Origin: Warburgia ugandensis
Taxonomy: Eukaryota; Streptophyta; Magnoliopsida; Canellales; Canellaceae
NCBI GenBank assembly: GCA_035236585.1
Contig: CP141132.1
Span: 19,257,945-19,321,944 of the forward strand
DNA: 64,000 bases
Reading direction: 5' to 3'
Positions 26,661-38,590 of the stretch are shown here, one piece after another; positions within the stretch are counted from its first letter, which is position 1, and each line of letters begins with the position of its first letter. The notes beneath the pieces were generated by a model, which saw only the letters and a list, made by a program, of their open reading frames with translations, did not search any database and was not told the origin of the DNA. The position numbers and the translations under genes are program-made.

Positions 26661-29600
26661 TGTGACACCCTGGATTTTTATAACAATTTCTTTTATAATA
26701 ATAATAATAATAGTCGTAGTCGGGATCCCATGTTAAAAAGATTCTATTAATTATTTTATTAAAACATTTATTGAAAACCTCCGAGTGTTATTTTCTTTTT
26801 CCAAAACATCACAATTATAATTTAAAACATAATTAAATTTTTTGCAGTGATACAATTGAAACAATACACATGTTAAATCAACATCAAAATCATCGGCTCC
26901 TTTATTTTCAAAATAATAAATATCCAAAACACAATAATAATGTGGCCCAGGGTCTATCCGTCATAACATCTCACCTAAATGTCCATCATATGTATAACTA
27001 TCATAATCAAATCCATAAAATAAAAGTATACGGTCCATAAAGAAAGTCACACGGTACTCCATTTATTAACTCACATCACTGTCTATCAGTCAAAGTAAAG
27101 AAATCTTCCACTGCTATTGCAGTCTCTCAATGGCCTTACCCTTCCTGCTATTGCGCTCGAGATCTAAGGCATTACAAAACAAAGTAATGCATCAGCAAGC
27201 TATTACTTGTGTAGGTACATAGACATTTAATGTAATAAAGCTGGAACAAATCAAATGACATTGGTGATATAATAAGAAGATCTATCATCTATGAAAATAA
27301 AATCATTATAATCAATGCTAACATAATCTCAAAGCATCATGTACGATAAAACATGCATCTCATGGATTTAAAACATGATATGAGTTAATGTAAATAAGCA
27401 TACAATAATCACAGGGCACCCTAAGGTACATGGGTCCCACGAGCGTCACATACACTCGGATCACCAATCATGAGTACTCATATCCAACCTCTGAGTGTCA
27501 TCACACCCAAGTATATAATCACATCTCCATGCTCATTATGCAAGCACACAAAATAAGAGTATAGATCATCATGCTACAATGGCAACCCTCTAGGGTCTTA
27601 ACCACCACTGCTCCCCGTCAACACCATAACGAGAGACTTAACGTCTGTCCCCATGGAAAGGCCCGGACCGATAGTGTGGACTATCCATGTTACCAAACCC
27701 CTACCGAAAGCCATCTGTGGGCAAGTGTCTATCATATCACAATCACATCACAAATCTCGGAGAGTGGGTGGCCAACCCTACTCCCTCCTAGCATGACATC
27801 CATCGAGTGAATGCACCCGTCATAAAATCCAAAATATGAAAAACACATATCTAAAAAATCAGGAGCACTCGTGGCTCGCAATACCCAAGGCATGCCCCTC
27901 ATTCCGGGGTTAGCCTCTAAAAGGACCAGCTACTAAGCCTTCACTTTCCTTTCTCATGAAGACCCATCAATTTCAATGATGCAATAAGGGAAGAAAATTT
28001 CTACTTATGCATAAATGCAGAGTATCAATCTCAAAAAATCATCGATCATAAATCCATTTAATACATTATCGAATCTAATATCGATCATAGCATAAAACTC
28101 TAAATCTCATAAAATCACAAACTAATAATAAGTGCCATTAAATCATAATCAATTATTATGCTATGATAATGCAAGGTTTTAAAATCAAAATAAAACATTA
28201 AATGTCGTCACCTACCTCGATGTGAGATTACTCAACTCGAGTGTATAATCCCCTTATCTTGTATGTTTTGATATACCTGTCAATACCACAATATTATTTG
28301 ATGTTATTTATTTTATCATAAGGGAATTTATGGTGATCCAATCGTTGGATCATCTTCTAAGATTTCTAATTATGATTTGGTTCTTAATTTGGTCCCATCT
28401 CATGTTTATCTGTTCGTTTTTGTGTGTATCTAACGTTTATACATTAATTTGATGGTCAAATCATCCTCAGATCAATAATTTCCTAAGATCTAGTTCAGAC
28501 CAATGGTCTAGATCAATTTCTAGAGTAGTCACACTAATATACCCCTTAGAACCCTTATTTATTATCATATTTTATCTCGTTGTTCAAGTCTTGAGGCCCG
28601 ATTCTAAGTTATTAATTAATATTTTATAATTTAACTAATTTAAAAGTGGTCAAATATAGGTTTTTAAGGTAAATCTAGGTCCGTGTCATCAAGACGATCG
28701 CAACGGATGTTTCTGATCGTGATTTGAACCTCTATAGCTCTCAAAATCAAGTTTTTTGTAAAAATACTTCATAAATTAATATTATTAAGTTATAAGGAGT
28801 TAGGCAGTGCGTCTACCCTAGTTTACACCGGCGGCCCCAGTTTACACTAGGTTACACCGACAGCCCCGATTTACACTGGGTTACATCGGCGCAACATGGA
28901 AACCAGCGTCGGGGAAGACGATTGGAGTCCAGTCGACACCGATGACCCCACAGGTGTCCAAATTTCACGATTTTTTACACCATTTTGCTCAGAATTTTAT
29001 GTATTTTCCATTTTCAACACTCATTTGCCTTGATTTTGCCAAAAACTAAGGTTTTTACTTGATTTTTCTCATGTTCCTAAAATTTTCCTACGTACTATTC
29101 TAGGCTATTTTTGGCGTCATCCACCGTTGAATCTTCCTCAAACTTAAACGGTTTGTTCTTAGGTTCCTTTTGCACTAGATGGACAGTCTGATCTCTGTTT
29201 TAAAATGTTTTGTCAACCTATTTGCATTCTAACAGTAGCGTATACATATTTTCAAGAAAAATGATGAACCCTCGTCATTTTTTTCGATTTCCATGATGCC
29301 ATTGATGTATATATCACGCGATTTTGCAAAGGTTAGGGTTTAAGGAAAGGGAGCGATTGAGAAGATGATGAGAGGAGTTGACTAAGGAAGAGAGAGATCA
29401 TGCTAGGGAGGAGGAAGGGAAACTCTTCCCTTATACGCCTTTCCCTCCGACGATTTTTTCGGCGAAATCATCGGATCTGATAAGGGGGAATGGAAGGGGT
29501 GCCGTTGTCAAAACAGCCCTTGCAATTTGGGTCCCTCCAAATTACCAAACTACCCTTACAAGTTCAATGGCCCATAACTTCTTTATTTGAGCTCCGTTTT

Positions 29601-29741
29601 CTGTGTTCTTTATGTCGTTGGAATTTTATCGATGTGTACTTCCTAGTTTTTAAGTTTTCAAAACCAAATTCCATGCATAAAATTTTTAATTTTATTTATT
29701 TATTTTATCACTAATTTAAAATTAAAATTGAGGATATTACA
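26661..29741 (-). mobile_element. solo LTR, Del-like
   Basis: A 3,081-bp LTR with left end TGTGACACCC and right end GGATATTACA. It is flanked by a perfect 5-bp target duplication ACAAT (26,656-26,660 and 29,742-29,746). No primer site or internal region adjoins either side, so the element was reduced to one LTR by recombination between its LTRs. The LTR contains the family block with GGTGGCCAACC near 27,770 and a short GC-rich tandem repeat at 28,815-28,893 (units with TTTACACTGGGTTACA). Orientation is taken from the other Del copies. Confidence 0.85.
28815..28893. repeat. GC-rich short tandem repeat in the solo LTR
   Basis: About 2.5 copies of a 31-bp unit with CCCAGTTTACAC and GGTTACACCG blocks, standing out from AT-rich surroundings. 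It may be a regulatory repeat of the LTR; no function can be read. Confidence 0.7.
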
Positions 29742-30299
29742 ACAATTGACTACTGTTCAGGTATAAATGAGCTGAGGGAAAGTGTCTAACTTGATTCCAT
29801 GTTTGAATAGGATCATGTTGGATATTTTTGCTAATTTAAATATTTAATAACAATAATAGAAATTATTATTATTGTTGTTATTATTTAGCAAATTTGAAAA
29901 GTAGTTTGTCCTTTAGCTATGATAAGGTCTTGATGATGATGAGTTTATCCTTTAGCTATTTCTAGAAATGCACAAATGAACTATGTTTTTGTAAAGTGAA
30001 TATGTATATGAACCTAAGTTTTTTCAATTTTGATTTTCCCTCCAAATGTTTTCAAAGTGAAAGTTGCTAAAACTTTTAGCTTCAATAGTGGAACTAATTG
30101 AGCTTATATTAAAAGTTTATATCTACAAAAGTAGGAATCCAAAGAGAAGATAAATAGGAAAGTGAAAAAATCTTTATCACATGAGCATGCTACACCACGC
30201 CACACCGGACCTAGCCTAGGTCTTGGTTTATTAAATATTTATTTCAGACAAACACTTCTGCATTTAATTATGTATATCTTAATTTCTTTCTTTCTCTTC
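29742..30299. other. AT-rich non-coding sequence
   Basis: Right flank of the solo LTR. It has ATT/AAT trinucleotide stretches near 29,840-29,890. I see no gene. Confidence 0.5.
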
Positions 30300-30420
30300 G
30301 TGTCATCGTGTGACCTTGAGGTCACCAGTTTGAGGCATGGAAACAACATTTTGCAAAAAATGCAAGGTAAGGCTGCATACTATATACCCTTTGTGGTTTG
30401 CCCCTTCCCCAAGTACTTCT
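30300..30420 (+). mobile_element. 5'-truncated Au-type SINE
   Basis: Plus-strand text GTGTGACCTTGAGGTCACC, then GTTTGAGGCATGGAAACA (box B region), TGCAAGGTAAGGCTGC and GCCCCTTCCCC matches the middle and 3' half of the tRNA-derived Au SINE seen at 31,699 and 54,772. The 5' box A part is missing. Confidence 0.7.
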
Positions 30421-31415
30421 AGCTGATGATATCCAAGTGAGTTCTCAATGCCTTTTTTATAGCATCCTTTTTTATGGTGCAAATTTTTAAAGAATGCAAC
30501 TGCTGATTCATAAGCTGAAACATACAAACCAGAGTTAGTAGTGAAATCATCCGGAAAGCTGCATAAGAGATCTGCAATTTGGCAAAGGAAGAAACTAACA
30601 ACGGTAACATTGATAGTGTCACTTATTTTCAGTCATCCATTTAGGCTTGTCAACTGCATGTAGTTCACTTGGACTCACTAAACCAATACAATTTTTCATG
30701 TGCTGTTAACCACGAACTCATACCAAAGATTTCAACCAGTTCCTATAAAAAATAAACTTATAGCAGTGAAATAAATACTCATGCTTACGGAGACTGAAGA
30801 ACACCAGACTTTTTCACTGCCTTTAGCTTCTCCAGTTAAAACACTCTTCATAGTCTTTGGTTGCGAAGGGCCCACTATGTAATGTTCATCTTAGGGAAAT
30901 ATATCCCTTTGCTGTAACCACATGCTTCATATCTTGGTAACTTACTGCCTTATTACCCTCCCATGTTGACAGTTTTGTTATCAGCTTCAAAACATAAGTA
31001 TGAGAATAGCTCTCCAATGAATTAGTTTTTCATTAGAGAACCTCAACCGCAAAGAAAGCCAAGTTCTCCTAGTGTGATGTGACAATATTAAATGAACTTT
31101 CACATAACCAGCAACAATATCAATCAATATTGTATACGAACACTGTAAGCCCCAAAACAGTTTGCTTTTTAGAATTATTTCTATGTGAATCCCTTCTCAG
31201 CAGTAACTTTCTTTCAAATTATGCGGTATATCTATTATGACCTCTGTACAAGAGAAACAATAAGAATGAGAAGTTCACGCTTCCACCTATTTGGACAAAA
31301 AATTAGCATTGTGCACCAATGTTATTCATTCAATGCACTGGGCCTAATCAAATAAGATATAGTAGCTAAATAATATCAAATAGATAACCACAAAAATTAT
31401 TAGTAACTTTTCTTG
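30421..31415. other. non-coding sequence, possible decayed exons
   Basis: Less AT-rich than the flanks. On the minus strand around 30,790-30,860 a short open run follows CCAAAGACTATGAAG, and around 30,880-30,970 another starts at AACATGGGAGGG. They look exon-like in base composition but I recognise no protein and see no convincing splice pairs. Confidence 0.3.
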
Positions 31416-31500
31416 GTGGGTGACTGGTTCTAAACCTGCAACCTCTGGCTGGAAGCAGCGCACATTCCCAGTAAGCTAGGTCCTTAGGCTCAATAACCAG
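31416..31500 (-). mobile_element. possible tRNA-derived SINE fragment, not Au
   Basis: The minus strand has a box A-like TAGCTTACTGG and a box B-like GGTTTAGAACC 27 bases further on, within GGTTGCAGGTTTAGAACC. This resembles an RNA polymerase III internal promoter, as in tRNA-derived SINEs. No cloverleaf and no tail are evident. Confidence 0.35.
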
Positions 31501-31698
31501 TGACTTTTTACAATATATCTCCACAATAAAATCATCCAAATGTCTGAATTAATATTTGACAATAACTCTAATGGTTGAACTAGATCAATTAATCAAGCAC
31601 TGGAAATTCGTAATCATCACTGGCATGGAAATACTATTTGGTTCCACAAGCAAAACATGAAGGAGAAAATAATCCATTCTCCTCAACAAAAATTTAAA

Positions 31699-31904
31699 AA
31701 CAAAGGGCAGCCTTTTGCATGAACCTCGAACTTATTCGAGGTCTGTGGAAGGGGCAGGCTATAAAGGGTCTATAGTATGGGTCTATAGTATGCAGTCTTG
31801 TCTTGCATTTTTGCAAGAGGCTGTTTCCATGCCTTGAACCCATAACCTCAAGGTCAAACAATGACAACTCTACATTTGCACCAGGGCTCCCCTTCACTCA
31901 GCAA
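31699..31904 (-). mobile_element. Au-type SINE
   Basis: Reading the minus strand: GAAGGGGAGCCCTGG, box A region with GTAGAGTTGTC, TTGACCTTGAGGTTATGG, box B GGTTCAAGGC, GGAAACAGCCTCTTGCAAA, GGGGCAGG..., ending GGCTGCCCTTTG. This order is that of the plant Au SINE, about 200 bp. Reading frames called through it are not genes. The 3' part has a small duplication (GGTCTATAGTATG twice). Confidence 0.8.
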
Positions 31905-31924
31905 AAGAAAAAAAATCAAACAGT

Positions 31925-32290
31925 TACACCAAATCAAAGTCAAGAGGTAAGATTGTGTATCACTATTGTGGAGGTAGTGGATACATAAAGAAACATAGTT
32001 AGAAGTTCAAGAAAAATAAGGAGGTCAATGTAAAAGAAAAAGAAGAAACTACCACCAATGTGGCGAGTGATTATAGTTAGTTATTGTAAAGTGGTAGCCA
32101 AAATGTAATCAATGAAGACACCAATTGGGTGATTGATTCAGGGTGCATCTGATCATGCCACTCTATGTAAAATCTATTTACTTATTAGAAGTCTAAAAAG
32201 CTTGGTTTTGTCCACATGGGCAACAAGGGGCATCAAAGATTGTTGGCATAGGTCATATATGTGTTGTAACTATCATTGGAAGCAAGAAGT
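31925..32290 (+). pseudogene. older copia fragment, zinc knuckle and protease (left half)
   Basis: Plus-strand frames give VYHYCGGSGYIKKH (a zinc knuckle of CCHC type with the last Cys lost), a Lys/Glu-rich linker, then NWVIDSG-like text, the retropepsin active-site region of Ty1-copia elements, and VGIGHICVV further on. It has stops and shifts. The reading resumes after the Sirevirus-like element at 41,545, showing that this older copia copy was the insertion target. Confidence 0.65.
32286..32290. repeat. target-site duplication of the Sirevirus-like element (left)
   Basis: GAAGT at 32,286-32,290 and AAAGT at 41,545-41,549 flank the element. Four of five bases agree, as expected for an old 5-bp duplication. 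Confidence 0.7.
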
Positions 32291-34308
32291 TGTTAGCCTC
32301 AAAGGTTTTAACATTGATATTTCAAATTATTTTGATGATAATACAGCATTTATGCATTCATACTAACAATTATTTTTGAGTATGTGTTGAAGCAATTATT
32401 CAAATCAACATAAGACATAACAAATTTTATGAAGGATCAAAGATTGCTATAAGAAGGCTCATGGCACAAGAAGCAAGCCTCATGCATGATCAAGTCAAGA
32501 AAATTCAAAGAAAGCAAAATTGAAGACTTGAAGATTTAATTCTCAAAGTTTAGTTTTGAGATCATGTGCTTGTATGCTTGAATGGATATGAATATTGGCA
32601 AAGCACACACACACTCATGCATTTCATTCTGGAATGAAAAATTAATTTTAAATTGAAATTTGATCCTTAATAAAAAAAATATACATGATTTAAATTATTT
32701 TTTTATCATCAAATATTTATTAAATTATGTCACAAAATATTTTTCATGGTTCAAAATATTTATTGATGATGTAAAATCATGTCATAAAAATTTTTACGTG
32801 CATTGGAATTTTTTTTTAAGACGTGAAATAATTAATTTTAAGGAATATTGATGATTTAAAAATTCAAATATAAAACAATTTTTTAAATCATCATACAAAA
32901 TTATATGTGATCTATGTGGCATCAAAGAATAAAATAACTCAAGTAGCATGAGTACAAATATTCTCCATAACATTCCACTCAAGCCATGCACCATATTTTA
33001 CATTCCTTATGGGGAACATATGACACCACTAATTCATGCTTCCACTTTATGTTGTTGCACATGCAAATGCTTGTCTCATGTGAGGAACATAGTGTGGAAC
33101 ATATGACACTACTAATGCATGCTTCCACTTCATGTTGTTGCACATGCTAGTGCTTGTCTCATGTGGGGAATATATGACACCACTAATGCATGCTTCTACC
33201 TCTACTAAACCTCAAATTGTGCTATAAAAGGAACCCTTCATCTCCTCATTTTGCATCCATTCATTGCAAGAGAAATCAAGAGAGATTGAGAGCAAAAACA
33301 CTCAAGAAAAATCCTTCAAGCAATGTTCTTCTTGAGTGATCAAAGAGTCATACTTTTGCTACCATTTGCTGAAATTTTCAAAAGTTTTAAACTTCAGAAA
33401 CTCGCTTTAGCTGCTTCCCTTCTCTAGTCTAGAAAATTTCCTGGTAGTCCTACTTTTGAGTGTTCAAAGAGTGCTATTACTTGTGTTCTTCATTGCTATA
33501 CTTCCCTACCTGCTAATCACACATAAATCTTATTTTCTTTTGTTAGAAAAGCTCTCTAGATTTTTTTTGCTTAAAACTCACTGCCTATTTATTTTGAAGC
33601 ACATCATTGCACATTCACAACTTCTTTTGAAAGCACCTCACTTTATCTTCTACATACTAGTGCTTACATTTTTGTGCATTGCTTTTCTCAAAAAGAAAGG
33701 AGCGTTATATATTTCTTAAGCTTATTTTTGAACACATACTTTTATATATATCTTGCCTTCTTAAAAAACAAAATATTGAGCATACACAGTCTTGCATATA
33801 CATATTGCTCATAGTAAACTTTGCCAAAATCTTTATATTCTTTCTTGTGTGCAAAAATAGTGAACAATATTGTAATATCTATCCTAAAAGAGGATTCATT
33901 GTACTTAACCTTTATATTCTTGTATTTGGTGTTTAAGGTCGAATCACCGCATCAAAAGGCCTTGGAATCTTGGTATTTAAGGTCGGTTTACTAGATCAAA
34001 AGACCTTGGTTGTAAAGGAGTTCTTGTCTTCTATTGTTAAAACAAGTGAATAATAGAAACCTTAAGGACGATTGTTAGCCTTGGGAAACAAAGTGGAGTA
34101 GGCCTTGGATATAAAGATTGAACCACTATAAATCCTTGTGTCTTTTGTCTCTATTTACTTTCTTCGCAAGCTTTATTTTTTCTTATTTTCTTTACAAGCA
34201 CATTTATTTTCCTTGAGTTAAAAAGGTGTTGAACATTGTGCTTTATTGTTTTAATTTTTCAAAAAGCTCAATTCATCCCCCCTCTTGAGTTGCATATGTG
34301 GACTTTCA
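32291..34308 (+). mobile_element. 5' LTR of the Sirevirus-like copia element
   Basis: A 2,018-bp LTR beginning TGTTAGCCTC and ending GTGGACTTTCA. The same ends bound the 3' LTR. It is followed after two bases by the primer-binding site. It contains a promoter-like CTATAAAAGG (33,222-33,231) just after a tandem repeat (33,011-33,210, units of about 70-83 bp with GGGGAACATATGACACCAC and CTTGTCTCATGTG). The same region has more units in the 3' LTR, which explains most of the length difference. Confidence 0.92.
33222..33231 (+). promoter_or_regulatory. TATA box of the 5' LTR
   Basis: CTATAAAAGG in the LTR, the likely core promoter of the element. The matching site in the 3' LTR (about 40,432-40,441) reads ATTATAATAGG, so the two copies have diverged. 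Confidence 0.6.
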
Positions 34309-34310
34309 TT

Positions 34311-34322
34311 TGGTATTAGAGC
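34311..34322 (+). other. primer-binding site, initiator tRNA-Met
   Basis: TGGTATTAGAGC directly after the 5' LTR is complementary to the initiator tRNA-Met 3' end with one transition. It gives plus orientation. Confidence 0.85.
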
Positions 34323-34371
34323 AAGGACTCTACATAGCTTAAGTTTTATCACTTTAGAGTTAAAAGATCAT

Positions 34372-35951
34372 ATGGAAACTTTTGGTTTTATTCAAAATAT
34401 TAAAGGCCAATCTAATTCTAGACCACCTCATTTTGGTGGTAATGATTATGCATATTGGAAAACTAGCATGAATATATATTTGCCTATCCTTGATTTTGAA
34501 TTACTTGACATTATTCAGGATGGGTATTCTAAACCAACTAATGCTTCTATTAGTAATGGTATTCAAGAAAAGCCTAGAAAAGAATGGAGTGATGATGAAA
34601 AGAAGAAAATTATGTTGATGCTATAGCTATGAACATCTTGTATTGTGCCTTAGATAGAAATGAATTTAATCACATTTTCAGTTGTGATAGTGCTAAAAAA
34701 ATATGGGATAGACTTGAAGTCACACACAAAGGCACAAGTAGAGTAAAAGAATCTAAAGTTAATATGCTTGTTCAAGATTATGAGTTATTCAAAATGAAGC
34801 CTCATGAGTCTATCAAAGATATGTTTGCTCGTTTTACCGATATTATCAATGGTTTAAAATCTCTTGGTAAAACCTATTCTAACCATGAGCAAGTTAACAA
34901 AATTCTTCATTGTTTGCCTAAAGTTTGGGAGGCCAAGGTTGTTGCTATTAGGGAATCAAAGGATCTCAAGGTTATACCTCTTGAAGAACTTCTTGGCTCA
35001 CTCATTACATATAAAATAGGAAGTCAAAAGGAATGATGAAAAAGAGGAGGAAAGCAAAGCAAAGAAAGGAATCACCCTCAAAACAATAAAGGAGAGTGAA
35101 AGTGAAACAAGTCAAGATGATGATGTTGTGCTCCTTGCCAAAAAGATAAGTAGATTGAAGAAGAAGAAGTTCCCATTAAAAAGAAGGAACATCATCAAGA
35201 AGTAGCTAAATCAAGTAAGAAAGAAAAGGAAGCCGTATACTACAAATGCAAAAAGCCTAGTCATATTAGGCCGAATTGCCCGTTGAACAAAAAGTACAAA
35301 AAGTGGGCAATGAAGGTCATATGGGATGTATGAGAAAGTGAGAGCACATCCTCAAGTGACCAAGAAGTGGCAAACTTTGGCATGATGGCTAAGCAAGATG
35401 ACGAAGAGATAACCTCAAGCTCTTCATGTTCAAGTTCAACTAGTCTTCTTTCTTATAATACTCTTCATGATGCTTTTTCTAACTTGCAAGAAAAATTTTC
35501 ATCACTTGCTTATAGTAATAAAAAGTTGAAATCTAAATACAAAGATTTTTAAAAAGAGAGTGATGAGCTAAAGATAATAAATGAGAAGCTTCTAGCAAAG
35601 CTTAAATTTGCTCAAACTTTTGAAAAGGAAAAGGATGATTTGCAAAGGTGTTTAATTGAGCTAGGAGAAACCTTGTCAAAATACACTCTTGGTTCCAAAA
35701 AGTTAGACAAGATTCTTAGTGTTCAAAAACATTCCTTTTATAAAACTGATTTGGGATACAAGTATGGTTCCAAACAAAATGGGTACAAAAATTATTTTGG
35801 GAAAACTTCTCAATCATCAACTCCTAACACTACATACAATATTTGTGGAAAAAGAGGACACCTTTCATATGCATGCAAATTAAATAAAAATAAAGGAGAG
35901 ATGATTTGGGTTCCAAAAGGAACATTTGTTGTTAACAAGTTTGGGTACTGA
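34372..35951 (+). pseudogene. Sirevirus-like gag (broken)
   Basis: The start is taken at the ATG before ETFGFIQN. Gag of UBN2/Retrotrans_gag_2 type: FGGNDYAYWKTSMNIYL, then after a frame change near 34,620 NILYCALDRNEFNHIF, WDRLEVTHKGTSRVKESK and PLEELLGSL (to 35,036). Two CCHC zinc knuckles follow in other frames, at 35,238-35,279 and 35,835-35,876. In both, the first Cys is replaced by Tyr (TAC), so neither can hold zinc normally. A Glu/Lys/Ser-rich linker lies between them. Two knuckles and the MIWVPKGT block before protease fit the SIRE/Maximus lineage. At least two frameshifts and a stop (35,550) break it. Confidence 0.88.
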
Positions 35952-36021
35952 GATGAGTTTGTCGTTATTTGGTTGTAGGACTTGAATTTCATAGGTAAAT
36001 CCAAGTTGAGCTACAAAAGAA

Positions 36022-36460
36022 AATGGTTCTTGAATAATGGGTGCTCAAGACACATGACCGGTGATATCTCTTAATTCTTGAGCCTTGAAAGAATTGACAA
36101 AGGGCATGTCACTTTTGGTGATAACTCCAAGGGAAAAATCGAAGGCATGGGTGAAATCGATAAGTCATCCAAACTTAACATTCAAAATGTTTTATTTGTT
36201 AACAACCTTAAACATAACTTGATTAGTATTAGTCAATTATGTGATGTTAAAAATAGAGTTGTATTTGAAGAGCATGGTTGTTAAGTTGAAAATATTGAAG
36301 GAAAAATTGTTTTCAATGGATATAGACATGTAGATGTATATACAATTGACCTTAACCAACTTATTGATCAAAATGTCAAATGCCCAAATGCTATTAAAGA
36401 TGATTCTCGGTTATGGCATAGAAGATTGGGTCATTGTAGTATGGAATGAATTGGAAAATT
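36022..36460 (+). pseudogene. copia protease, active site lost
   Basis: Retropepsin region reading FLNNGCSRHMTGD, then GKIEGMGEID, QNVLFVNNLKHNLISISQLCD. The catalytic Asp-Ser-Gly of copia proteases reads Asn-Asn-Gly (codons 36,033-36,041), so it cannot cleave. A TAA near 36,074 and others further on break the frame. It is followed by the GAG-pre-integrase block with LWHRRLGHCS. Confidence 0.88.
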
Positions 36461-37560
36461 ATGTAAATGAGGAATTTTAGAAGAATTGCCTAATCTCAAA
36501 TATGTTAAAAATAAAACATGTGGTCCATGTGAAATCAAAAAATTAAAGAAAGCTTCTTTCAAATCAAAATCTCATGTTTCAACTTCAAGGCCTCTTGAAC
36601 TTTTACATATGAACTTGTTTGGTCCTAATAGGGTCACAAGCTTAGGCAGTAAAATGTATGCTTTTGTTATTGTGGATGATTTTTCAAGATTTACATGGGT
36701 AATCAGCATAAAAATGAAACTTTTGAATCCTTTACAATATTTTGTAAGAAAGTTCAAAAAGAAAAAGGTTATATGATTACCAAAATAAGAAGTGATCAAG
36801 GAGGAGTGTTTTGTAATAAAGATTTTGAAAACCTTTGTGAATAAAATGGTTTAGACCATAATCTCTCTGCTCCTTGAACACCTCAACAAAATGGCATTGT
36901 TGAAAGGAAAAATCGAACTCTTCAAGAAATGGGAAGAACTGTGCTTACTGAATACAAATTACCAATTTATTTTTGGGCCAAAGTTATAAATACCGCTTGT
37001 TATGTAAGTAATCGTGTTTTCATTAGACCTATAATGAATAAAACCTCTTACGAGCTTTATAATGGTAGAAAAGCAAAAATTGCTTGCTTTCGTGTTTTTG
37101 GTTGTAAATGCTTTATCTTAAATCCCAAAGATAATTTGGATAAAATCGAAGGAAAATCGGATGAAGGAATATTCTTAAGATATTCAACTAGAAGTATAGC
37201 CTATAGAGTTTATAATAAAAGATCTCAAGTTGTTGAAGAATCAATGCATGTATCTTTTGATGAACAAGATCCTAATAAACCTAAATCTCATATTCAAATT
37301 AATGAAGAAATAAATGAAAATCCAATCCAACTTGGTGAACAACTTGAAAAACTTTCTATACAAGGTCAAAATATAAAAGAAGAGAAAAATGAAATAAATA
37401 TTGAAGGAGTACAAAATATGCAAGATCATGAAAGCTTACCCAAAAGTTGGAAATATCTCTCTAATCACCCTCCGGATCAAATTATTGGTGAAACTTCAAA
37501 AGGTATAACTACTCGTTCTTCAATTAGAAATATTTGTGGTAATTATGCCTTTGTTTCTCA
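36461..37560 (+). pseudogene. copia integrase, catalytic Asp lost
   Basis: The zinc-binding end has TCGPCEIKKLKK. The core reads LELLHMNLFGP, with Asn (AAC, 36,612-36,614) where the first catalytic Asp belongs. IVDDFSRFTWV, RSDQGG (second Asp kept) and [17 protein letters not shown] (Glu kept) follow. Stops at 36,842 (TAA) and 36,875 (TGA) and a frame change near 36,740-36,780 break it. The open part from 36,929 runs into the linker before RT. The family requires all three acidic residues for strand transfer. Confidence 0.9.
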
Positions 37561-38590
37561 AATTGAGCTAAAAAATATTAAAGAAGAAGAAAAAGATGAT
37601 TATTGGATAATTTCTATGCAAGAAGAATTAAATGAGTTTGAAACAGATAAAGTATGGTCTCTTGTACCAAGATCTAATGATTTAATTCCTATAGGTACAA
37701 GATTGGGTTTTAGAAATAAAAAGGATGAAAATGATATTATAATTCGAAATAAAGCTAGACTTGTAGCCCAAGGTTTCAACCAAGAAGAAGGGATTGATTA
37801 TGAAGAAACCTTCGCCCCTGTAGCAAGATTAGAAGCTATAAGAATTCTATTTGCCTATGCTATAAAAATTTCAATCTTTTTCAAATTGATGTTAAACGTG
37901 CTTTTCTAAATGGTTTTATAAATGAAGAAGTTTATGTTGAACAACTCCCTGGTTTTGAAGATAAAAAATTTCCAAATCATGTGCATAAACTTCAAAAAAC
38001 ATTATATGGTTTAAAATAAGCCCCAAGAGCATGGTATGAAAGATTAAGTTCTTTTCTCATTGAATATGGTTTTTCTAGAGGAAAACTTGACTCTACATTA
38101 TTTATGAAGGATTTTGGAAATCATATGCTTATTGTGCAAATCTATATTGATGATATAGTTTTTGGTTCAACAAATGAAACTTTGTGCAAACAATTTTGTG
38201 AAATTATGCAAAAAGAGTTTCAAATGAGTATGATGGGAGAATTAACTTTTTTTCTTCGTTTACAAATTAAACAAACCAATGATGGAATTTTTATAAATCA
38301 ATAAAAAAAATTTAAAGATTTGCCAAAGAGATTTGATTTTGAAAATATGAAACATATTGGCACTCCCATGAGTTCAAGTATTAAACTTGACTTAGATGAA
38401 AATGAAAAATCAGTTGATATTACAAAATATAGAGGAATGATTAGAAGTCTTCTTTACTTAATTGCAAGTAGACCTGACATTATGTTTAGTGTTTGCTTAT
38501 GTGCTAGGTTCCAATCAAATCCAAAAGAACCTCATCTAAGTGCCGTGAAAAGAATTTTCAAATATTTAAAAGGCACACATGATCTATGAT
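37561..38590 (+). pseudogene. copia reverse transcriptase (broken)
   Basis: RT of Ty1-copia type: [50 protein letters not shown], then after a frameshift near 37,870 [22 protein letters not shown]-stop-APRAWYERL, and the active site YIDD (38,143-38,154), which is intact. MSMMGELTFFLRLQIKQTN and SRPDIMFSVCLCARFQSNP follow. Stops at about 38,020 and 38,302 replace likely Gln codons (CAA to TAA). The sequence is closest in wording to SIRE/Maximus RTs. Confidence 0.92.

Noticed and set aside
30162..30622. Overlapping 67-86 aa frames on both strands
   Set aside because: They overlap an Au SINE copy and its flank. The same SINE gives similar frames at 31,694-31,897 and 54,764-54,961.
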